DNA of 64,000 nt from Amycolatopsis nivea. Its GTDB lineage: Bacteria > Actinomycetota > Actinomycetes > Mycobacteriales > Pseudonocardiaceae. Below the pieces are notes generated by a model. The model saw only the letters and a list, made by a program, of their open reading frames with translations. It ran no database searches and was not told the origin of the DNA. Numbering within the stretch: the stretch's first letter is position 1; each line of letters opens with the position of its first letter. The DNA lies in contig NZ_SDLT01000001.1 in NCBI RefSeq assembly GCF_004522235.1, forward strand, positions 186,001-250,000, in the 5' to 3' direction. A program made the translations under genes and the position numbers. Positions 30,029 through 38,796 of the stretch are shown piece after piece.

Positions 30029-31720
30029 ATGGACCTCGAGACCTATCTCGACGACGTCCGCGCTCGCCAGGCCCGGGTACGGCCGGCGAACACCCCGGAC
30101 CGCCTCGTGCTGCCGCTCGGCGAACTGAGCATTCCCGGGCACGTCGACCACTGGGCGCGGGAACGGCCCAACCAGCCCGCGATCGTCTACGAAGGACGGA
30201 CGATCGACTACCGCGAGCTCGCCGACCTGGTCGCCCGGGTCGCCGGATGGCTGGCCGCCGCGGGCGTGCGGGCAGGGGACCGGGTGGCGGTGGACCTGCC
30301 GAACTGCCCGCAGTTCACCGTGGCGATGCTGGCGGTTCTGCGGCTCGGCGCGGTGCACGTGCCGGTGAACCCGATGTTCCAGCGGGAGGAACTCGTCTAC
30401 GAACTCGCCGACAGCGGCGCGACGGTCCTGGTCGCGGTCGACACCGTGCTGCCGGTCGTGGCGGCCGCGCTGCCGGAGACGCGGGTGCGGCAGGTGCTCG
30501 TGACGGCGCTGGGGGAGTTGTCTGCGGCGGGCGGTTCCCCGGTGCTGCCCGCCGGTTTCGCTGCCACCGCCTGGGCGGAAGCGACCGCGCACCCGCCCGC
30601 GCCGGAGCACCCGGCCGACCTGGACGCGTTGGCGGCCTTGAACTACACCGGCGGGACGACCGGTCTGCCCAAAGGCTGCCAGCACACGCAGCGGCACATG
30701 CTCTACACCGCGGCGACGGCCGTGGCGGCGACCGGGCACACCGTGGAGACCGGGTATGTGCCGTTGTGCTATCTGCCGGTTTTCTGGATCGCCGGCGAGG
30801 ATCTGGGAATCCTGAACCCGCTCGTCCTCGGCGGCACGTCGGTGCTGATGACCCGGTGGGACGCGGAAGCCGCCCTGACGGCGATCGAACGGCACGGCGT
30901 GACGTCGATGGTCGGCACGGTGGAGAACTACCTTGAACTCCTGGAGCGCCCCGACCTCGCGGCCCGCGACCTGTCCAGTCTCAAGATGCCGATGGCGGTT
31001 TCGTTTGTGCGCAAGCTGACCCAGGACGTGCGCGCAGCGTGGCGCGAGGTCGTCGGCGCGCATTCGGTGCTTTGCGAAGCGGCGTACGGGATGACTGAGA
31101 CGCACACCTTCGACGCGACGCCGTACGGCATGGCGGACGAAGACCAGGACCTGTTGGCGGAGCCAGTGTTCTGCGGTGTCCCGATGCCCGGCACAGACCT
31201 CGCTGTGGTCCGCTTCGGCACCCTCGACCCGCTCCCGCTCGGCGAAGCGGGGGAGATCGTGGTGCGCAGCCCGTCGGTGATGACCGGTTACTGGAACCGC
31301 CCCGACGCGACGGCCGCGCAGTTGACTGGCGGCTGGCTGCACACCGGCGACAACGGCCGCCTCGACGAGAACGGCTGCCTGCACTATCTGGGGCGGGACA
31401 AGGATTTGATCAAGGTCAAGGGGATGAGCGTGTTCCCGGCCGAGGTGGAACTCCTGCTGTCCCGGCACCCCGCGGTCCGCACCGCCGCGGTCGTGCCCGC
31501 GGAGCATCCGGAATCGGGACAGGTGCCGGTGGCGTTCGTGAGCCTCGCCCCGGACGCGTCGGTGACCGCCTCGGACCTGCGCACGTGGGCGAAAACCGCG
31601 ATGGCGCCGTACAAAGTGCCGCTGGTGGAGGTCGTCGGCGAGTTCCCGATGACCGCGACGGGCAAGATCCGCAAGACCGAACTCTCCGCCCGGGCGCAGC
31701 GCGTGGCCGACGAGCACTGA
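30029..31720 (+). CDS. AMP-forming acyl-CoA synthetase
   Basis: 563 residues of the ANL superfamily. Visible motifs: NYTGGTTGLPKGC (A3 P-loop), AYGMTET (A5), GWLHTGD (A7), GRDKDLIKVKGMSVFPAEVE (A8) and TATGKIRKTEL (A10, catalytic Lys). It adenylates a carboxylic acid and transfers it to CoA. GAAGGAG precedes the ATG. The gene follows the single-chain carboxylase by 14 bp, so synthesis of the acyl-CoA and its carboxylation are probably consecutive steps under the divergent TetR regulator. The exact acid is unknown; medium-chain or branched acids are plausible. Confidence 0.93.
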   Translation: MDLETYLDDVRARQARVRPANTPDRLVLPLGELSIPGHVDHWARERPNQPAIVYEGRTIDYRELADLVARVAGWLAAAGVRAGDRVAVDLPNCPQFTVAMLAVLRLGAVHVPVNPMFQREELVYELADSGATVLVAVDTVLPVVAAALPETRVRQVLVTALGELSAAGGSPVLPAGFAATAWAEATAHPPAPEHPADLDALAALNYTGGTTGLPKGCQHTQRHMLYTAATAVAATGHTVETGYVPLCYLPVFWIAGEDLGILNPLVLGGTSVLMTRWDAEAALTAIERHGVTSMVGTVENYLELLERPDLAARDLSSLKMPMAVSFVRKLTQDVRAAWREVVGAHSVLCEAAYGMTETHTFDATPYGMADEDQDLLAEPVFCGVPMPGTDLAVVRFGTLDPLPLGEAGEIVVRSPSVMTGYWNRPDATAAQLTGGWLHTGDNGRLDENGCLHYLGRDKDLIKVKGMSVFPAEVELLLSRHPAVRTAAVVPAEHPESGQVPVAFVSLAPDASVTASDLRTWAKTAMAPYKVPLVEVVGEFPMTATGKIRKTELSARAQRVADEH

Positions 31721-31753
31721 ACCCAGTTCGGCTCTCGCCCAGGACGAAACCCC

Positions 31754-32542
31754 TTAGTACCGGAGCGCCCACCGGCCAGGTTTCGTCGGAACCAGACGAG
31801 ACCGGATCCCGGCTTCGGCGAACTCGCGCTCCAGATCAGCGAAATTCTCGCTGTAGACGGACCAGCCCTCGTGATGGACCGCGACGACCTGGCCGACGTC
31901 GAGCAACGCGGCCACGTCAGCGGCCCGGGCGGAGGTGAGAGTCAGCGCCCGCCCCGCGTTCTTGCCCGGCACCCGCGCGGCCCCAGCGTGCAGAACCGCG
32001 ACGTCGATGCCGGGAAACGCCGCCCCGATCGCCTTGACCGGCCCGATGCCCGCGTTGTCGCCGCTGACGTACACCGTGGGCAGCCCGGCGGATTCCAGGA
32101 CGAACCCGTGGACTTCGGTGTTGATGTTGCCGGCGTCGTCGCGCTCTCCGTCGAGGGGCCCGTGCTGCGCCGGAACCACGTGCACGCGAACCTCCGCTAT
32201 CCCGTGCACCTCGAAATCGCCAAGCCCGATCGCCGGAGCCCCGAGGCGCTCGGCACTCTGCCTGCCCGTGACGATCAACGGAGCGCGCCGGGCGAAAACC
32301 CGGCCCTCGCGGTCGAAGTTGTCCCAGTGCAGGTCATGGCTGAGCAGAACCGCGTCCACCCTCCCCAACGCGGCGGGCGAAACCGCCGGACCTGCGGTCT
32401 TGCGATACGCGCCGTAATCGCCGGGCGGATCGAAGGTCGGATCGGTCACGAACCGCAGCCCGCCGTAGTCGATGACCGCCGTCGGCCCTCCGACCGTGCC
32501 GATCGCGAAACGGTGCCGGTCCGGAGTGATGTCTTCGCTCAT
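31754..32542 (-). CDS. MBL-fold hydrolase (UlaG/YfhI-like)
   Basis: 262 residues of a beta-lactamase-like fold. The metal motif reads SHDLHWDNFD (HxxHxDN) instead of HxHxDH, a variant common in UlaG-like and related L-ascorbate-6-phosphate-lactonase-type proteins; VYVSGDNAGIG and AVHHEGWSVY carry further ligands. Probably a lactonase or phosphodiesterase-like hydrolase; no substrate is suggested. The ATG at 32542 is used; an in-frame extension upstream would cover the operator and divergent TetR gene. It is probably controlled by that TetR protein. Confidence 0.85.
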   Translation of the reverse strand: MSEDITPDRHRFAIGTVGGPTAVIDYGGLRFVTDPTFDPPGDYGAYRKTAGPAVSPAALGRVDAVLLSHDLHWDNFDREGRVFARRAPLIVTGRQSAERLGAPAIGLGDFEVHGIAEVRVHVVPAQHGPLDGERDDAGNINTEVHGFVLESAGLPTVYVSGDNAGIGPVKAIGAAFPGIDVAVLHAGAARVPGKNAGRALTLTSARAADVAALLDVGQVVAVHHEGWSVYSENFADLEREFAEAGIRSRLVPTKPGRWALRY

Positions 32543-32550
32543 GCAGCGAC

Positions 32551-32570
32551 CATACCTAGAGGTAGGTATG
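32551..32570. promoter_or_regulatory. Palindromic operator between MBL and TetR genes
   Basis: CATACCTAGAGGTAGGTATG has perfect 8-bp arms (CATACCTA/TAGGTATG) around GAGG. It lies 8 bp from the MBL start and 8 bp from the TetR start, so binding would shut both promoters. TetR repressors with ACCTA-type half sites are known. Confidence 0.75.
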
Positions 32571-32578
32571 CTTGGGGC

Positions 32579-33139
32579 GTGAGCGACAACCGCACGAAGC
32601 TGATCGAGACGGGCGCAGAGCTGATCTGGCAGTCCGGCTACACAGCGACGAGCCCGCGCCAGGTGATGGCCGCCAGCGGGGTCGGCCAGGGCAGCTTCTA
32701 CCACCACTTCCCGGCGAAGACCGACCTGGGAGCAGCCGCGATCGCCGCGAACGCGAACGCCGTCGTCGCAGCTGCGGAGTCCGCCCTCGCCGGAACAGAA
32801 CCCGGTCTAGTCCGATTGCGCCGCTACCTGCTGGACGAGCGAGACGCGCTCGCCGGATGCAAGATCGGCGGTCTCACGTACGACCGCGCGGTACTCGACG
32901 ACCCACGCCTGTCCGAGCCCGTCGGGGAGGCCTTCCGCCGCGTCGCCGAATTGCTCGAGCCCGCGATCCAGGACGCTCAGGAAGCCGGTGCCGTACGGGC
33001 CGACCTCCCGGCGGCGGAGCTGGCGACGATGGTGCTGTCAGTAGTCCAGGGCGGCTACGTCCTGGCCCGCGCCCGCTCGGACGCGAGCCTCCTTCGGCAG
33101 GCCGCGTCCACCGCGTACGCACTGCTCGCCCGCGGTTGA
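32579..33139 (+). CDS. TetR family regulator
   Basis: 186 residues. The N-terminal helix-turn-helix is clear (LIETGAELIWQSGYTATSPR, VMAASGVGQGSFYHHFPAKT), with a GxGSFYHHF recognition region typical of the NemR/YcdC-like branch. A Cys in LAGCKIGGLTYD may be a redox- or electrophile-sensing residue as in NemR-like proteins; that is inference. GTG start right behind the operator palindrome, with no obvious ribosome site. Divergent from the MBL-fold hydrolase. Confidence 0.87.
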   Translation: MSDNRTKLIETGAELIWQSGYTATSPRQVMAASGVGQGSFYHHFPAKTDLGAAAIAANANAVVAAAESALAGTEPGLVRLRRYLLDERDALAGCKIGGLTYDRAVLDDPRLSEPVGEAFRRVAELLEPAIQDAQEAGAVRADLPAAELATMVLSVVQGGYVLARARSDASLLRQAASTAYALLARG

Positions 33140-33185
33140 CGTCAGGCGAGCTCTTTTGTTCTCCGGCTTGGCACCGGGTGCGCAG

Positions 33186-33572
33186 CTACGAGAACAGCTT
33201 GGTGAGCCGATCAAGGAGCTGGCCGAATCTGTCGACGTCAAGCGGATCGTTCCACCCGGGCGCCTCCACGATGCCGATGCCGTCGTCGACGCCGTTATAG
33301 AACATGAAGTCCGCCCAGCCGCCGGCGAACAGCACGATGATTCCCAGCTGCGTGCCTTTGGCGAGCTCAACGCCGATCGAATCGGCGTCGGCGACCGTCG
33401 CGCGATCAGTCGTGATCCGGTGCGGCCATCCGTCGCACTCCCGCCAGGTGGTCTCGCCCGCGAGAATGCCGAGCGTGCGCCAGCCGACGCGCCGTTGTGC
33501 GATCTGCTGCTCGGCCGCGTCGAGGTCGATGTTGTTGTCCACGAAGCCAGTCTGGCCGTGGTTCTCAATCAT
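33186..33572 (-). CDS. Small unknown protein
   Basis: 128 residues, no family recognised. Acidic and rich in aromatic residues (WRTLGILAGETTWRECDGWP, LFAGGWADFMFYNGVDDGIG), compatible with a compact alpha/beta protein. No signal or membrane segment. Its ATG overlaps the stop of the DUF6461-like gene by four bases, so the two form an operon. The size and pairing would suit an immunity or antitoxin-like protein, but there is no adjacent toxin and I do not assign one. Confidence 0.65.
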   Translation of the reverse strand: MIENHGQTGFVDNNIDLDAAEQQIAQRRVGWRTLGILAGETTWRECDGWPHRITTDRATVADADSIGVELAKGTQLGIIVLFAGGWADFMFYNGVDDGIGIVEAPGWNDPLDVDRFGQLLDRLTKLFS

Positions 33573-34165
33573 GGACCGTCCGGCAACTGCCTGCGACGTC
33601 GCCGGGGAATCGATCCGGCCGGAAGCGCGGCATCGAGCACGAGCGCCGTGTCAGCGACCAGGCCGGTCAGCGTCGCAGCCAGCCTGTATAGCCCGGTGCC
33701 CTCCACCATCGCCCCGCCGTCGGGGGAGATGCCGCAGGCCCGCATCTCGGCGACCAGACTGTCGGGGCGGCTTCCTGTCCGGACGGAGGGATTGATCGGG
33801 TCGAACTGGCACCACTGTTCGCCGTCGCGCCAGTAGCTGAAGTTCTCCATCCCCGATCCGGTGCGAAAAACCTGCACGACCTCACGCCCGCGGGACAGCG
33901 CGGCGAGGATCTCCGATTTGGTAGCCGCCAGGGATTCCAGCTCGACGACCACCGCCCACTGACCGTCCTGCGCGATGCGAATGCCGCTGTTGGTGCTGTT
34001 TGTCAAGTCGCCCAACGAGAAGGGCGTGGCCACTGTCCCGAACGGCTGCGCGGCGAGCACCCTGAAGATCTCGTCCAGGGATGCATCCCGGACGAAGGTC
34101 AGGCACACCATGACCACCGACGGATCATTGGTCCAGCCGAAAGGTTCGTCCCCCACATCCGACAC
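33569..34165 (-). CDS. DUF6461-like protein
   Basis: About 198 residues. The N-terminal part (VVMVCLTFVRDASLDEIFRV, then GQWAVVVELESLAATK, GREVVQVFRTG) matches the pattern of actinobacterial DUF6461 proteins, which are of unknown function, often small and near immunity-type genes. The GTG at 34165 is the likely start; in-frame ATGs further up (34258, 34202) run into the tRNA-terminator region. Coupled to the 128-residue gene downstream. Last chromosomal gene before the genomic island. Confidence 0.7.
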   Translation of the reverse strand: MSDVGDEPFGWTNDPSVVMVCLTFVRDASLDEIFRVLAAQPFGTVATPFSLGDLTNSTNSGIRIAQDGQWAVVVELESLAATKSEILAALSRGREVVQVFRTGSGMENFSYWRDGEQWCQFDPINPSVRTGSRPDSLVAEMRACGISPDGGAMVEGTGLYRLAATLTGLVADTALVLDAALPAGSIPRRRRRQLPDGP

Positions 34166-34312
34166 CCCGGGAATGCTATCCGGCCCGCAACCCGCTTTTC
34201 CCATTGATCGGGGGAGAGCCCGGATCACCCTCCACATCGGACGCGGCGGGGTCCCCATCTGGTCCCCAAGCGGCTGCTGGGGACGTCGTGGGCAAGACCA
34301 AGTCCCCGAAGC

Positions 34313-34356
34313 AAAAAAGCCGCCCGACCTGGGTTCTCACCCAAGCCAAGCGGCTT
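34313..34356 (-). terminator. Rho-independent terminator, original tRNA-Pro 3' flank
   Basis: On the minus strand AAGCCGC...GCGGCTTTTTT forms a stem with an inner GGGT/ACCC extension and a run of six T. It lies directly beyond the left copy of the tRNA 3' end, as expected for the terminator of the tRNA gene before the island inserted. Confidence 0.7.
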
Positions 34357-34358
34357 GT

Positions 34359-34409
34359 TCGTCCGGTCGGGCTGACAGGATTTGAACCTGCGACCCCTTG
34401 ACCCCCAGT
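34359..34409 (-). repeat. attL: 51-bp duplicate of tRNA-Pro 3' half
   Basis: A 51-bp sequence identical to 57519-57569. It comprises the 3' half of tRNA-Pro(GGG) from the anticodon loop through T-arm and acceptor stem plus 8 bp of 3' flank. The 5' half of the tRNA is absent here: after CCCCCAGT the sequence diverges. This is the left end of an integrated element. Confidence 0.9.
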
Positions 34410-34609
34410 ACTTGGAGGCTGGACGTTGTGCTCGCCAGTGTCTTTCCAGCTCGGCGTCGAGCATATCATAGTCAGTTTTGAAGTCTGCGCCGAACTGGTG
34501 CGTTCGTGGTATAGACGCTGGTTAGTCAAGCGGTGACATGGAGGTGGGCGCGTGATTCCGAGTGTCGCGGTGGGATGGTTGCGTGACGTGAGGCGCGCGG
34601 CCTTTGGGG

Positions 34610-34954
34610 CTAGTGGAGTTGTCGACGACTTCGCTCGTAGCGACTGTGTGCATGGCGACAGGTTCTGCATCGGCATCCGTGCTTCGCGTAGCGGGCGTTT
34701 GTCCCGTGTGATGGCAGGATCCGAACCTTGGCTGTGCCTGCGATCAGTTCGCGCTCGTCGGGGGTTAAGCCGCCCCGGACGCCCCACGCGTCACATTCCT
34801 CGACTGCTTCTCTTAAACATGCCGTACGCACCGTGCAAGAGGCGCAGATCAGGCGGCACAGTTCAATTTCATCTGGATTCGTGGAATGCCAGTCGAGACT
34901 GGTTCGGTCACGGCATGCGGCATGCCGGTACCATTTATTCGAATACGCGCACAT
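34610..34954 (-). CDS. WhiB-like Fe-S regulator
   Basis: 114 residues. The WhiB signature is present: an upstream Cys (HAACRD), then CRLICASCTVRTAC giving the CxxC and last Cys of the [4Fe-4S] ligand set, followed by the G[VI]xGG turn as GVRGGLTPDER. WhiB-like proteins bind RNA polymerase sigma factor and modulate promoters; mobile elements of actinomycetes often carry one. The C-terminal 45 residues are basic with an extra CRCRTCRHAH cluster that could bind metal or DNA. ATG start without a strong ribosome site. First gene inside the island. Confidence 0.85.
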   Translation of the reverse strand: MCAYSNKWYRHAACRDRTSLDWHSTNPDEIELCRLICASCTVRTACLREAVEECDAWGVRGGLTPDERELIAGTAKVRILPSHGTNARYAKHGCRCRTCRHAHSRYERSRRQLH

Positions 34955-35142
34955 TTGCTCATCGAGTCTCAGGAGTTCCCCGGCGTCGGGCGCGGGAGCT
35001 AAGCAGGGCGAGGCCTGAAAGTGAGCTCTTTTAGCAGACTCCGCGCGTTGCGCGCGGGTTTCCGCGTCCAGGGCACCGGTTGGGTCGACTTGAGGTTTCC
35101 CCGAACAGTGGGCAGTTCTTCAAGCAGCTTTCGCTGCGCCTA

Positions 35143-35595
35143 TCAGGACTGCTCGTAACACGCGGGATTGAGCATCCCGACCGAGGAGCGACGCCGCTTG
35201 TTTTTGTAGTGTCCGATCCAATTGTCAACCGCAGCAACGAGTTCCGCCTTGGTGGCAAACGTGTGACGGTAGTAGTACTTGTGCTTGAACGTCGACCAGA
35301 ACGATTCCGCAGGGCTGTTGTCCCAACATATTCCCGTATCGCTCATCGACCGCGCCGGCTCGTGTGCGGCGCTGGCTTCGGGGGCCAATGCCGCGGTGAA
35401 CTCCCCGCCGCGGTCGGAATGCGGCACCGTGCCGGCGGCGGTGTCGCGGCAGGCGACCGCCGCGTCGATCGCCTGGCACACCATGTCCGCGTCGATGTGG
35501 TCGGCAACGACTGCCCGAGCATCCCGGCGGCGGGTACGGGGCCGGCGAGCGATGGCGTCGATCACCAGGCATGCGCCCGGCGCGCGGCTCAGCAC
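35143..35595 (-). pseudogene. IS3-family transposase remnant
   Basis: Encodes only the C-terminal integrase-core part of an IS3-type OrfB: HSDRGGEF (second Asp of DDE), DNSPAESFWSTFKHKYYY (Glu) and a closing NKRRRSSVGMLNP. The first Asp region is missing or scrambled (CLVIDAIARRPRTRRRD), and no OrfA or inverted repeats are found. It is a decayed copy inside the island. Confidence 0.8.
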
Positions 35596-35741
35596 GGGGC
35601 AGGAGCGTGAATGCCAAAATTCGTGCGGGAACGCGCATGCCCGTCAGTCAGTTCGCGGACGTTGCCGTCGCCGAGAGGGCAGACGGCACCGCCCCCGCCA
35701 GCGGCAAGGACGCAGACTTTCGCGATCGGCCGCTGATTTCT

Positions 35742-36692
35742 TCACCGGCCGAAGTGCGCCCGCAGGTGACGCGCCGCATCGGTCGCCGCTGACTCGGCCT
35801 TCCCGATCGTCGCCACCTCGGTGAAAAACCCGTGCGGGACACCGTCGTATCGGCGGAGTTCCACGTCGGCTCCGTCGGACTGGGCAAGTGTCGCGAAGTC
35901 CTCGTAGTCCGATCGCAGCACGTCCACCTGTGCGGCCACGAGGAAAGTCGGCGGCAGGGCGGACAGTGCGTCCGACAAACAGGGAACCGCTCGCGAGTCC
36001 TGGTCTGCGCCGTAGAGCGACCAGAACCAGAGAGCGTCTGCCTTGCAGAGGATCGGCGCGTCCTCGAAGGCATCCCAAGACGGTCCCGAATGAGTATCGG
36101 ACGTCGCGGGGTAGGCGAGGACCAATGCACACGGCATGGGGCGTTCCGCCGCGGCCAACGAGGTGCAGACGGACAGTGCGAGATTCCCGCCCGCGCTGTC
36201 GCCGGCCAGGGCGATCCGGGAAGGGTCGGCGCCGAGGGACGCGGCTTCTTCGAAGATCCAGTCATAGACCCGCAAGCAGTCGTCCGCGGCCGCGGGGAAG
36301 ACATGCTCGGGAGCGCGTCGGTACTCGACTGAGATCACGACACAGCCCGCTTCGGCGCACAAGAACCGGCACAGGTCGTCGACACCGTTGAGCGTTCCCA
36401 CGACGAATCCGCCGCCGTGGGCGTACATCAGCACGGGGAGATCGACTGCGGGCGAAGGCCGGTAACAGCGCACTCGCAGCGGGCCGGCCAGGCTGTCGAT
36501 CATGCGCTCGTCGACGCTGTGCACGGGGCGGATCGGGTGGCGCGGTGCCTCGGCGGCGTCGAAGAGCCTGCGCACGCCCTCAACGCCGTACTGCGCGTAC
36601 GGCGGGGGAGGTGCGTCGCCGAGCAAGGTCTGCGCAAACGCGCGCGCGTCGTCGTCGAGCAGGTCGAGCATCGCGAGAACGGACAAACCCAT
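35742..36692 (-). CDS. Alpha/beta hydrolase, HSL-type esterase
   Basis: 316 residues of the hormone-sensitive lipase/AXE family: HGGGFVVG oxyanion motif, nucleophile elbow GDSAGGN, and later Asp (VAAQVDVLRSDYE) and His (GVPHGFF). It hydrolyses short-chain carboxylic esters in the cytoplasm; no signal peptide. GGGGA precedes the ATG. It is divergent from the catabolic operon starting at 36813, so it may open an ester or lactone made by the Baeyer-Villiger-type monooxygenase; that role is inference from position. Confidence 0.9.
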   Translation of the reverse strand: MGLSVLAMLDLLDDDARAFAQTLLGDAPPPPYAQYGVEGVRRLFDAAEAPRHPIRPVHSVDERMIDSLAGPLRVRCYRPSPAVDLPVLMYAHGGGFVVGTLNGVDDLCRFLCAEAGCVVISVEYRRAPEHVFPAAADDCLRVYDWIFEEAASLGADPSRIALAGDSAGGNLALSVCTSLAAAERPMPCALVLAYPATSDTHSGPSWDAFEDAPILCKADALWFWSLYGADQDSRAVPCLSDALSALPPTFLVAAQVDVLRSDYEDFATLAQSDGADVELRRYDGVPHGFFTEVATIGKAESAATDAARHLRAHFGR

Positions 36693-36765
36693 CGGAGTCC
36701 CCTTTTCAGGCCGTTGATCTCGGGTTTTGCCGCGGAAATACGGCGGCGGGTGTTGACAGGACTTC

Positions 36766-36776
36766 TGATTAGATCA
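36766..36776. promoter_or_regulatory. Candidate operator TGATTAGATCA
   Basis: A palindromic 11-mer (TGAT-TAG-ATCA) between the divergent esterase and the catabolic operon. The identical 11-mer occurs at 46239-46249 near the TetR gene, suggesting a shared regulator. TTGACA-like promoter sequence lies just upstream. Confidence 0.55.
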
Positions 36777-36812
36777 CATGATTAAGTCGCCCGATCGGAA
36801 AGTGAGGCAGCG

Positions 36813-37439
36813 ATGTCCGAATCCCCGACTCCCGCGGTGGGTGTGCTCGACCGGCCGACCCCGATGGTGCTGTCCGTAGCGCGCCGGCTGCGCGAAGCGT
36901 TCTCCCGCGGCGAAGTTTTCACGGCGGCCGACGAACCCCGAGTGATCGGTCTGTCGTCCGCCACCGATGCCCAGAAGGCGTTCGTGACCTTCACCGGAAC
37001 GGAGGTCACGGTCTCCGCGGACAGCCTCGCGCCCGCTCAGGTCGCCTGGGACGTGCGATGGCCGGATCCGGTGCCGGCGGAGGCGGACCCGGAGGCGCTG
37101 AACGGTTTCGCGGGAGAGGTGCGGACGCTGCTGACCGGGCTCGACGTCGACTGGCGTTCGGCAGCGGAAACGTTCTGGGAGCGCGCGAAAACGCTTCCCG
37201 GTATGCCGGGCGGGCTGTCGGTGTACTGCTTCGACGAGGACGCGGCGGCCGAATTCGGCGACGTCGCGAACGAGGGCTACGGACTTCTCGGCACCGCCGC
37301 CGCGCTGGCCCGGATGTTCGGCGGCAGTTCGCTGCTGTCGGAGGAACTCGGGGGCGGCGAACTGGCCCTCAACGGCCCGTTGTCCGGATTTTCCGCGCTC
37401 GTCGGCGCGAACCTGAAGGTGGTGTGCGGTGAACTCTGA
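36813..37439 (+). CDS. Unknown protein, first gene of the catabolic operon
   Basis: 208 residues, unrecognised. Central sequence FVTFTGTEVTVSADSLAPAQ and WDVRWPDPVPAEADPEALN hints at a small alpha/beta fold of the sterol-carrier or lipid-binding sort, but this is weak. The C-terminal half is Gly- and Leu-rich. No signal or membrane segment. It overlaps the glutamine-synthetase-like gene by 11 bases, so it belongs to the pathway operon. Confidence 0.65.
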   Translation: MSESPTPAVGVLDRPTPMVLSVARRLREAFSRGEVFTAADEPRVIGLSSATDAQKAFVTFTGTEVTVSADSLAPAQVAWDVRWPDPVPAEADPEALNGFAGEVRTLLTGLDVDWRSAAETFWERAKTLPGMPGGLSVYCFDEDAAAEFGDVANEGYGLLGTAAALARMFGGSSLLSEELGGGELALNGPLSGFSALVGANLKVVCGEL

Positions 37440-38796
37440 CCGGCTGAGCGCGATGGCATCCGTTTCACGGGTACGCCTCGAGGCGACCAACAACGACGGC
37501 GTCTTCATGGGCAAGACGCTCTCCGCGGCGAAGTACCGCGCGGGCGGCGGCAAGGGCGTCGCCCTGCCCGATCTGGCGCTGGGGCTGGACCTCAACAACC
37601 ATTCCGCGCTCGGCTTCGGCTATCCGGCCTGGCGGCGCGACGGGCTGATCACCGACATCGTGCTGCGGCCGGACGAGGACACCCTGGTCGAATGGAAGCC
37701 CGGCATGGCCTCGGTGATCGGCGATTTGTGGACGCTGCAAGGGGAACCGGTCGGGGCCGACCCGCGCCAGGCGCTCAAGCGGATCGTCGCCGCCTACCGC
37801 GAGCGCGGGCTGAGCATCCAGGCGTGCGTCGAGATCGAAGCGACCGTGTTCGAGGAATCCGTCCATCAGGCTCGCGCGCAGAAGTACCAGGACCTCACCC
37901 CGCTCGGCGGCACTGCCGGAGCGGCGCTGGTGCACGCGAAGTCCGCGGACTACACGGAGTACCTGGAAGCGGTCGCGGCGCGCTTCGACGAGATCGGAAT
38001 CCCTTGGGAGGCCTGGTCGGACGAGGCTGCGACCGGCCAGATCGAGTTCAACATCGCCCCCGCCGACCCGGTCACCGCCGCCGACTACTGGGCGCGGGCC
38101 CGCCAGATCATGCGCGAGGTCGCCTATTCCCTCGGCCGGTCGGTGACGTTCATGTCGAAATGGTCCGCGGCCTACGGACAGGGCGCGCACCTCAACGTCT
38201 CGGTCAGCGACGAGGACGGCAACATCTTTTTCAACGCCGCCGCGCCGGCCGAACCGTCCGAGCGCATGCTGCATTTCCTCGGCGGCGTAATGGGAACTCT
38301 CGAAGCGTCGACCAGTTTCGCGCTGCCGACCATCACTTCCTACCGACGCCTGATGGAGCTGGAAGGCCCGCCGACCACGCAGACGTGGGGCGTGGCCAAC
38401 AAATCCTGCGCCGTGCGCGCGGTGCTCGCCGACGCCGCGGCGACCCGGCTCGAATACCGGCTGCCTGCCGCGGATTCCAACATGTACTCGACGCTCGCCG
38501 TCTTCCTCGCCGGCGGTCTCCTCGGGCTGGACGAGAAAACCACGCCGCCGCCGGCGTTCGACGGGATGGCGTGGGCGCTGGCTCCCGGCAGCGTCGCGCC
38601 GGTTCCCAAGAACCTGTACGACGCGATCGCGGCGCTCGAGGCCGACGACCAGCTCCGCAAGTACCTCGGGGAAGAGTTCATCGACTACTGGATCGGCCTG
38701 CGCCGCTGGGAATGGCTGTCGTTCCATACCGAGGCCGACCGCGACGACGCCCAGCTTTCGGTGTGGGAGTTCCAGCGCTACTTCGAGCTCGCCTGA
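37429..38796 (+). CDS. Glutamine-synthetase-like gamma-glutamyl ligase
   Basis: 455 residues with the glutamine synthetase catalytic domain: CVEIEATVFEE, QIEFNIAPADP, GAHLNVSVSDEDGN (substrate/metal His region), ANKSCAVRAV and TRLEYRLPAADSNMYSTLAV (Arg/Glu nucleotide region). It is shorter at the N terminus than GlnA-I and clusters in context with a gamma-glutamyl hydrolase, an aldehyde dehydrogenase and an aminotransferase, as in PuuA- or IpuC-type pathways, so it probably joins glutamate to an amine at the cost of ATP. GTG start with AAGGTGG upstream. The exact amine is unknown. Confidence 0.88.
   Translation: MNSDRLSAMASVSRVRLEATNNDGVFMGKTLSAAKYRAGGGKGVALPDLALGLDLNNHSALGFGYPAWRRDGLITDIVLRPDEDTLVEWKPGMASVIGDLWTLQGEPVGADPRQALKRIVAAYRERGLSIQACVEIEATVFEESVHQARAQKYQDLTPLGGTAGAALVHAKSADYTEYLEAVAARFDEIGIPWEAWSDEAATGQIEFNIAPADPVTAADYWARARQIMREVAYSLGRSVTFMSKWSAAYGQGAHLNVSVSDEDGNIFFNAAAPAEPSERMLHFLGGVMGTLEASTSFALPTITSYRRLMELEGPPTTQTWGVANKSCAVRAVLADAAATRLEYRLPAADSNMYSTLAVFLAGGLLGLDEKTTPPPAFDGMAWALAPGSVAPVPKNLYDAIAALEADDQLRKYLGEEFIDYWIGLRRWEWLSFHTEADRDDAQLSVWEFQRYFELA

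Noticed and set aside
34204..34464. Short ORFs on both strands across the left tRNA-Pro repeat (products with TGFEPATP and GSNPVSPTG)
   Set aside because: These are translations of tRNA sequence, a common artefact; the same strings recur at 57449-57706 over the intact tRNA.
34552..35034. 160-codon plus-strand ORF opposite WhiB
   Set aside because: Antisense to a WhiB gene with full motif; no family signature.
35571..35792. 73-codon plus-strand ORF between the IS3 remnant and esterase
   Set aside because: Overlaps the end of the esterase gene, has no clear ribosome site and no recognisable motif.
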